Source of the DNA: Chlorops oryzae
Taxonomy: Eukaryota; Arthropoda; Insecta; Diptera; Chloropidae
DNA length: 64,000 nucleotides
Assembly: GCA_020466095.1 (NCBI GenBank)
Contig: CM035807.1
Span: 24,766,129-24,830,128, forward strand
Direction: 5' to 3'
Under the pieces are notes generated by a model, which saw nothing but the letters and a program-made list of their open reading frames with translations, ran no database searches and had not been told where the DNA came from. The translations under genes were made by a program, and so were the position numbers. Positions 62,301 through 64,000 of this stretch are shown in pieces. Numbering within the stretch: position 1 is the first letter of the stretch; every line of letters begins with the position of its first letter.

Positions 62301-64000
62301 GTCATTTTTTTTTCTTTGGGACTTATGTAATTTTTTTTTTTTTGGCCTTATGTCATAAAATTTTGGGTTTTATTTTTTGGGCCTTATGTCATTTTTTCTT
62401 TGTGACTTATGTCATTTGTGCCTTATGTCATGTCGCACATATATTTACCCTGCAGGAAGCCTGTCGCCATATGGCCCCATGTCTATACTGTCCTCAGTAT
62501 AGATAAGTGAACTAGTTCAAAAGTCATCAGCTTTTCCAAAGCGGTAGCAATAGAAAAGTTATACTGTCGAAAGGTATAGTTTATCTCTACTGACCATGTC
62601 GACAACGTGTCTCCAACTAGTAACTCGTTGTGACTTTCTCTATGCACCGGTACTAGCGAAAGAGTACTCCTTTTGTCTACATAATAGCAACCGACATCAA
62701 TAGCTCGTCATTAGCTTTGGTCTACATGTAGACATACAATGACAACTCAATGTTAAATGTCTATAGCGTAAAGCATTGCGGCGGGTATAGCTGGTCAGTA
62801 GTACTGTCGACGCGTTCAGTAGTGAAAGAGTATAGATTCACTATTGTCATTTCCTGCAGGGTACATATCATAAACTCCTAAAATTCTCCTAGACAAATTT
62901 GTTCCCCCTAAACATGCCCCTAAGAATTTTTTCCCCCTAATCGGCCCCCTAAAAGTAGGAAAAATCCCTAAACTGACAATTCAATTGCTTTTGGGAAAAA
63001 CCATTCCCTTTTTATTTTGACATTAGAACCAGTGGTGTAGGGAGGGGGTTGTTTCGGGGGTGAACACTTCCTTCAACATGCGATGAATCACATAAAAACT
63101 CGAGAAAATAGTATTAACCCTCTAATTCCACAATTTTTTTTTCTATGAAATGTTCAGATATGACTAATTTTGGGTAGAAAAACACGAATCTGAAATTATT
63201 TTTTTTTTTCTAGAGACGGGCCAGGAATAAAGTTTTTGTGTTTTCCTCTTTGGTTTTTATCATTTTTTGTGGTATCCCAAAGGGTCCATGAGGCCTAAAT
63301 GTGCCCATCTTCATGGTGGCAGCCACATTAGCCTAACCTAACCTAAGTTTTCGAATTCCTTAAAACCCCTCCGAATATAGTTTTCTGCAAACGCCTCTGA
63401 TCTGAGTCATGAAATCATGAATAAAAAAATAAGATTAATAAAAATTCTTAGTTTTTGCATTTATATGCTTCGGAATACTTCTTAATATCCAGGCCCCTAT
63501 TTTGGGTGTGGCAAGCCGGGAATTGGACCATAGCGGCACTGTGAGAGGCTGCTATTTCACATAGAAATGCGAAAAAAGTACCCCATCAGTGCCGTCATAG
63601 GAGCGGCAAATATTGTTTTTTCCCACAGAGACAATAAAGCTGGATCGGGGCCTGTTAATACCACCAAAATATCCAAAATTTATCACTTTCGAATGATCTC
63701 TGATTTAAAAAAAAAAAAAAATCATTTTTTCCTTCAATTCCAGGTCGTTTGAAATTCTTCACCTTCACTGGCGATATGACCGTCCGCGTGGATACGACAT
63801 CCGCATGGCTCGGTCAAGTGTTCATGTCGCTCTCACAATTCGGATGCCAACAGAATTTCATGCAGCGCTACGTTTCGCTGAAATCACTTTCGGAGGTCAA
63901 AAGGTTGGAGGCGCAATTCTATCCCGACTGCTTTTCAATCTTTTCTTATTGCAATTTCAATAATTTTCCAGAGCCATGATGTCGAATATACCCATAATTT
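34762..64000 (+). CDS. SLC5-family sodium-coupled solute transporter, 5' half (six exons, 3' end beyond window)
   Basis: Six exons join in frame (211, 148, 175, 136, 160 and at least 29 nt) to give 286 residues of a sodium:solute symporter, a plasma-membrane carrier with the LeuT-type fold driven by the sodium gradient. Visible order: first helix (about residues 10-25), discontinuous helix with SIARGTLGVR and the GYPSELF loop, helix pair with FVPVYFNLGITSVYQYIDLRF, then YIVRQICSLGITVY, the GGLKA family signature, and WLGQVFMSLSQFG with QQNFMQRY. Family members have about 550-650 residues, so roughly half is present. The closest relatives are probably the insect monocarboxylate/multivitamin-like SLC5 branch; the substrate cannot be told. 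The start is the first in-frame ATG after an acceptor (AG at 34753-34754), implying a 5' UTR intron. The gene spans more than 29 kb, mostly transposon-filled introns. Confidence 0.88.
34973..36553 (+). other. SLC5 intron 1
   Basis: 1.58 kb with GT...AG ends and an acceptor tract CTCTCTCTCCCATTTAG. It is A/T-rich with an A-rich tract at about 35278-35300 and T-rich DNA at about 36170-36200. No gene or clear mobile element is seen. Confidence 0.75.
36554..36701 (+). CDS. SLC5 gene, coding exon 2
   Basis: Completes the GYPSELFYRGS loop, then a membrane helix and the segment FVPVYFNLGITSVYQYIDLR, a strongly conserved SLC5 pattern (usually PVFY-L-L-S-YEYLELRF). The acceptor is phase 1, and the donor GAG|GTAAGT is phase 2. 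Confidence 0.9.
38190..38455 (+). repeat. Decayed interspersed repeat, copy C
   Basis: Shares ATCGAGATTCG, ATCCTCAC and GCTAGGGTCC blocks in the same order with the copies at 12.3 and 16.0-16.5 kb. GC-richer than its surroundings and non-coding. Confidence 0.45.
38523..38672 (-). repeat. tRNA-headed SINE, minus-strand copy
   Basis: Read on the minus strand, it begins GTCGGCCTCCGTGGCGTAGT with an intact A box. It then loses the B-box region, keeps the GTTTCTGTTCTTCTTTGG body, CATTATTCGTGGTAT and AGGCCTAAGTGTGTCAC, and finishes with an ACTAACTAAC tail. It is the best match to the 15.2 kb copy. Confidence 0.72.
43745..44190 (-). pseudogene. LINE 3' fragment: end of RNase H region and 3' UTR
   Basis: The minus-strand frame at 44151-43912 reads LSVTVGLMTGHCFVGPHARRL, then a Cys/His-poor remnant of the usual zinc-knuckle-like tail (TAQHRLLHCPIFAKLRFR). 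This is the pattern TGH-LG-HA-RLG...E-AEHLLC-CP that follows the RNase H domain in I-group LINEs. The end of the copy at about 43750 is a CCTAATCTAACCTA tail, similar to the tail of the SINE copies. It is a dead fragment. A shared tail could mean that this LINE mobilised the SINE. Confidence 0.65.
45614..45786. mobile_element. 173-bp TA-flanked MITE (mariner/pogo-like)
   Basis: The ends are CAGTCAAACTTTCATAACTC and, inverted, CATTCAAACATTCCATAGCTC. Both are flanked by TA (45612-45613 and 45787-45788). The interior repeats the word TTCGAG/CTCGAA in both orientations. Non-coding. TA flanks with CAGT-type ends fit Tc1/mariner or pogo. Confidence 0.7.
45963..46360. mobile_element. Inverted-repeat DNA element, full copy
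   Basis: Both ends carry the same approximately 29-bp inverted repeat: ATATCGTCGGCTTAAAGTGT on the left and its complement ending ...AGCCGACGATAT on the right. It is about 398 bp, non-coding, with a truncated opposite-orientation copy at 2115-2444. No clear target duplication, so no superfamily call. Confidence 0.68.
46585..46650 (+). repeat. Degenerate tRNA-like patch
   Basis: Contains a B-box-like AGTTCAAACCCC and a weak A-box candidate (TGTAATGGGAAAG) 50 bases earlier. It may be an old SINE head, but it does not fold convincingly as a tRNA. Confidence 0.25.
47723..47881. mobile_element. Pogo/Tigger-like MITE
   Basis: The ends are inverted and related (CAGTACCTACTCTCTCC, and in reverse CAATACTCTTTCTTAAGCGG). 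The interior has repeated TTAAGCGGACA words. The second half is closely related to 58.89-59.26 kb and preserves the uninterrupted CCTCTTAAGCGG site that is split by an insertion there. Confidence 0.62.
47903..48550 (+). mobile_element. Solo LTR (648 bp) with 4-bp target duplication
   Basis: Begins TGTTATGAGTCGC and ends CAGCACACAACA, giving the TGTT...AACA ends of an LTR. It is flanked on both sides by ATAT (47899-47902 and 48551-48554). Near its 3' end is AATAAAGG (about 48465), a plausible polyadenylation signal on the + strand. No tRNA primer site or polypurine tract adjoins, so this is a recombined single LTR. A 4-bp duplication suits the gypsy group. Orientation is judged from the signal and is tentative. 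Confidence 0.75.
49695..49915 (-). mobile_element. Helentron fragment (5' end only)
   Basis: The minus-strand read starts TTTACCCAGCTTCAGTGGGG, then TATATTAGTTTTGTGCGGATC and CTTGTAACGGC. This matches the first part of the elements at 13.7 and 53.5 kb, and it stops before the hairpin end. Its GTCY microsatellite is missing, so it is truncated or internally deleted. Confidence 0.65.
50370..50395. repeat. (TATG)n microsatellite
   Basis: About six uninterrupted TATG units within intron 2. Confidence 0.85.
52278..52452 (+). CDS. SLC5 gene, coding exon 3
   Basis: Encodes FKSRLVRCLASATYIVRQ and two further membrane helices (GITVYTPTVALATVI, and WASIVGMSAICIFFTIM). The R-F-S---R-L-S--YI pattern at its start is a family hallmark. 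Acceptor phase 2; donor ATG|GTAAGT phase 0. The YIVRQ-YTP segment lies where other SLC5 proteins have YI-Q---LG--LY-PA-AL. Confidence 0.9.
53487..53629. mobile_element. Short solo LTR nested in the Helentron
   Basis: The 143-bp insert starts TGTGGTGTATCC and ends ATACCTAACA. It is flanked by ATTAG on both sides (53482-53486 and 53630-53634). Removing it restores the TATATTAGTTTTGTGCG sequence found in the other Helentron copies. TG...CA ends and a 5-bp duplication indicate an LTR, perhaps of the Copia or BEL group. Confidence 0.72.
53691..54031. mobile_element. Inverted-repeat element with ACACGGTTTT words, nested in the Helentron
   Basis: The ends are CACCTAAGTATGTTTTTACA and the inverse (TGTAAAAACAGACTTAGGTG), about 24 bp. 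The site is TATATA-rich, so the duplication may be TA. Arms repeat the word TTACACGGTTTT. The interior includes two exact TATCGATA palindromes (53910-53917 and 53922-53929). Removing it rejoins the sequence seen in copy 1 of the Helentron. Non-coding; Tc1/mariner-type is possible. Confidence 0.7.
54076..54136. repeat. GTCY microsatellite of the Helentron
   Basis: Tandem GTCC and GTCT tetramers, about 14 units. This type of tract is a known built-in feature of mini-me/DINE-1 elements in flies. Confidence 0.85.
54418..54798. repeat. Three tandem 127-bp repeats within the Helentron
   Basis: Units start at 54418, 54545 and 54672, exactly 127 bases apart, each with GTAACTT, AGTAAAAGGCGTAGAAG and CCACTGCCACGCCCACAAA. 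Units 2 and 3 are nearly identical, and unit 1 differs more. The 13.7 kb copy has a single equivalent unit. Confidence 0.85.
57093..57228 (+). CDS. SLC5 gene, coding exon 4
   Basis: Begins with the family signature GGLKAAINADVIQ, followed by a long hydrophobic helix (TVTVIAVTIAVIISGTI) and an extracellular GGVQNVYELNRDN loop. In most SLC5 proteins the signature continues W-T-D after GGLKAV; here it is N-A-D. Phases 0 and 1. Confidence 0.9.
58890..59264. mobile_element. Pogo/Tigger-like element split by a piggyBac-like insertion
   Basis: Flanked by TA (58888-58889 and 59265-59266). The ends are GAGTGTACTCTCTCC and, inverted, CAGTGTACTCTCTC. It contains the same TTAAGCGG-type words as 47723-47881. 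A 192-bp insert (59001-59192) sits at its internal TTAA. Confidence 0.72.
59001..59192. mobile_element. PiggyBac-like MITE at TTAA
   Basis: Flanked by TTAA on both sides (58997-59000 and 59193-59196). The ends are CCCAATACAG and, inverted, CCCATTATAG. Near the right end is a GATGCCATATGGCATC palindrome. The related element at 47.8 kb keeps the unbroken CCTCTTAAGCGG site, so the insertion boundary is confirmed inside the window. TTAA targets and CCC ends are typical of piggyBac. Non-coding. Confidence 0.78.
59326..59537 (-). repeat. tRNA-headed SINE, nearly full-length minus copy
   Basis: Read on the minus strand: a degenerate A box, a B box with GGCTCAACTCCCAGCTGAGG, the TTTTCTGTTTCTGTTCTTC body, CATTATTCGAGGTATCACAG, AGGCCTAAGTGTGTCAC, GTGGCCGCCACACTATCC and a CCTAATCTAACCTA tail. 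This is the most complete copy and defines the tail of the family. Confidence 0.75.
61357..62436. mobile_element. Mutator/Foldback-like element with TTATGTCAT word arms
   Basis: Flanked by a 10-bp direct repeat ACATATATTT (61346-61355 and 62437-62446). The extreme ends are exact inverted repeats starting GCGACATGACATAAGGCAC and continuing about 40 bases. Both arms are assembled from scrambled copies of ATGACATAAGGCCCAAA and its complement, in both orientations. The centre (about 61640-61940) is GC-richer, non-repetitive and non-coding. The right arm carries a nested 231-bp element. The architecture and duplication length recall Drosophila Foldback and other Mutator-like elements. The words differ from those of 8142-9187. 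Confidence 0.75.
62041..62271. mobile_element. 231-bp MITE with perfect 30-bp inverted ends, nested
   Basis: The left end ATGATACAAGAAAACAAGAT continues to a total of 30 bases and is matched exactly in inverse at 62241-62270. AATTTCGCC flanks both sides (62032-62040 and 62272-62280), a 9-bp duplication. Inside is a second inverted pair (TTGTTGTTTCCCATG with CATGGGAAACAACAA) and a repeated TGAGTTTGTGACGT. Non-coding. A 9-bp duplication suggests another Mutator-type element. Perfect ends suggest it is young. Confidence 0.8.
62448..62861. mobile_element. TA-flanked element with CCCTGCAGGAA ends
   Basis: Begins CCCTGCAGGAA and ends with the exact inverse TTCCTGCAGGG, flanked by TA on each side (62446-62447 and 62862-62863). 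It starts one base beyond the target duplication of the preceding Foldback-like element. The interior is GC-richer, with scattered TCTATACT/AGTATAGA words in both orientations. Non-coding. The end motif is itself palindromic, which weakens the case somewhat. Confidence 0.6.
63213..63345 (+). repeat. tRNA-headed SINE, 3' part only
   Basis: Retains the TTTTCCTCTTTGG body, GTGGTATCCCAAAGGGTCC, AGGCCTAAATGTG, GGTGGCAGCCACATTAGCC and a CTAACCTAACCTAA tail. The tRNA head is missing. Confidence 0.65.
63744..63903 (+). CDS. SLC5 gene, coding exon 5
   Basis: Encodes the rest of the extracellular loop (FFTFTGDMTVRVDTTSAW) and the next helix LGQVFMSLSQFGCQQNFMQRY, then a cytoplasmic SLKSLSEVKR stretch. 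Other SLC5 proteins have W--------LS--G-NQ--VQR here; the G-C-Q-Q form is unusual. Acceptor phase 1, donor AAAAG|GTTGGA phase 2. Confidence 0.88.
63904..63971 (+). other. SLC5 intron 5 (68 bp)
   Basis: Starts GTTGGAGG, a weak donor, and ends TAATTTTCCAG. Reading through it stops the frame near 63979, while splicing restores the expected VKRAMMSNIP sequence. Confidence 0.75.
63972..64000 (+). CDS. SLC5 gene, coding exon 6 (partial)
   Basis: The first 29 bases of the next exon, encoding AMMSNIPII after the split Arg codon. This matches the K-A------P pattern that starts the following helix in SLC5 proteins. The exon and gene continue beyond the window. Confidence 0.7.

Larger units (their letters stand above)
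57229..63743 (+). other. SLC5 intron 4 (6.5 kb)
   Basis: Donor GTAAGTG; acceptor TCCTTCAATTCCAG. It carries GT (57308-57332), CA (57619-57641 and 57824-57842) and CATA (58018-58041) microsatellites, followed by the listed cluster of mobile elements between 58.89 and 63.35 kb. Intervening stretches (for example 59540-61350) show nothing recognisable. Confidence 0.75.

Noticed and set aside
1..64000. CRISPR arrays, operons, bacterial promoters or terminators
   Set aside because: The sequence is plainly eukaryotic. The repeats present are microsatellites and transposons, with no spacer-repeat arrays.

Overview
The window is AT-rich, low-gene-density eukaryotic nuclear DNA. Long introns with clean GT-AG boundaries, dense CA/GT, TATG and TACA microsatellites, Helentron (DINE-1/mini-me type) repeats with GTCY microsatellites, and the two recognisable host genes all point to a higher dipteran fly. 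A tephritid-like genome is my inference, not a proof.

Only two host genes can be supported. The first is a small, intronless, intact Dpy-30 homologue on the + strand (17654-17932), a subunit of Set1/MLL-type H3K4 methyltransferase complexes. The second is the 5' half of an SLC5 (sodium:solute symporter) gene on the + strand. Six coding exons join in frame: 34762-34972, 36554-36701, 52278-52452, 57093-57228, 63744-63903 and 63972-64000. The gene runs off the right edge. Its introns are 1.6, 15.6, 4.6, 6.5 and 0.07 kb long. The visible protein is 286 residues, about half of a normal family member. The two genes are unrelated in function.

Everything else is intergenic or intronic DNA carrying a layered record of transposons. 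Left third (1-17.6 kb): tRNA-headed SINEs, two LINE 3' fragments (one with a 17-bp target duplication), a foldback element built from CGAGTC words (3702-4525), a Mutator/Foldback-like element with a transposase remnant and a foreign insert (8142-9187), and a Helentron (13.7 kb). Middle (18-34 kb): a palindromic element (18365-18607), a LINE RNase H remnant (22.2 kb), a short GGGGTATTCAC-ended element (29.9 kb), and a Harbinger-like element (30172-31478) with a hAT-type hairpin element inside it (30359-30901).

Right half (the SLC5 introns): SINEs, a LINE RNase H fragment (43.75-44.19 kb), several short inverted-repeat elements, a 648-bp solo LTR with a 4-bp duplication, and a Helentron (53.46-54.87 kb) carrying a nested solo LTR, a nested inverted-repeat element and three 127-bp tandem repeats. 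The last intron holds a pogo/Tigger-like element containing a TTAA-flanked piggyBac-like insertion, and a second Mutator/Foldback-like element (61357-62436) whose right arm contains a 231-bp element with perfect 30-bp inverted ends.

The best candidates for something undescribed are the two word-repeat-armed, 9-10 bp target-duplicating Foldback/Mutator-like elements. One of them carries a short segment shared with a locus 4.8 kb away. No rRNA, true tRNA, CRISPR array or bacterial-type feature is visible.
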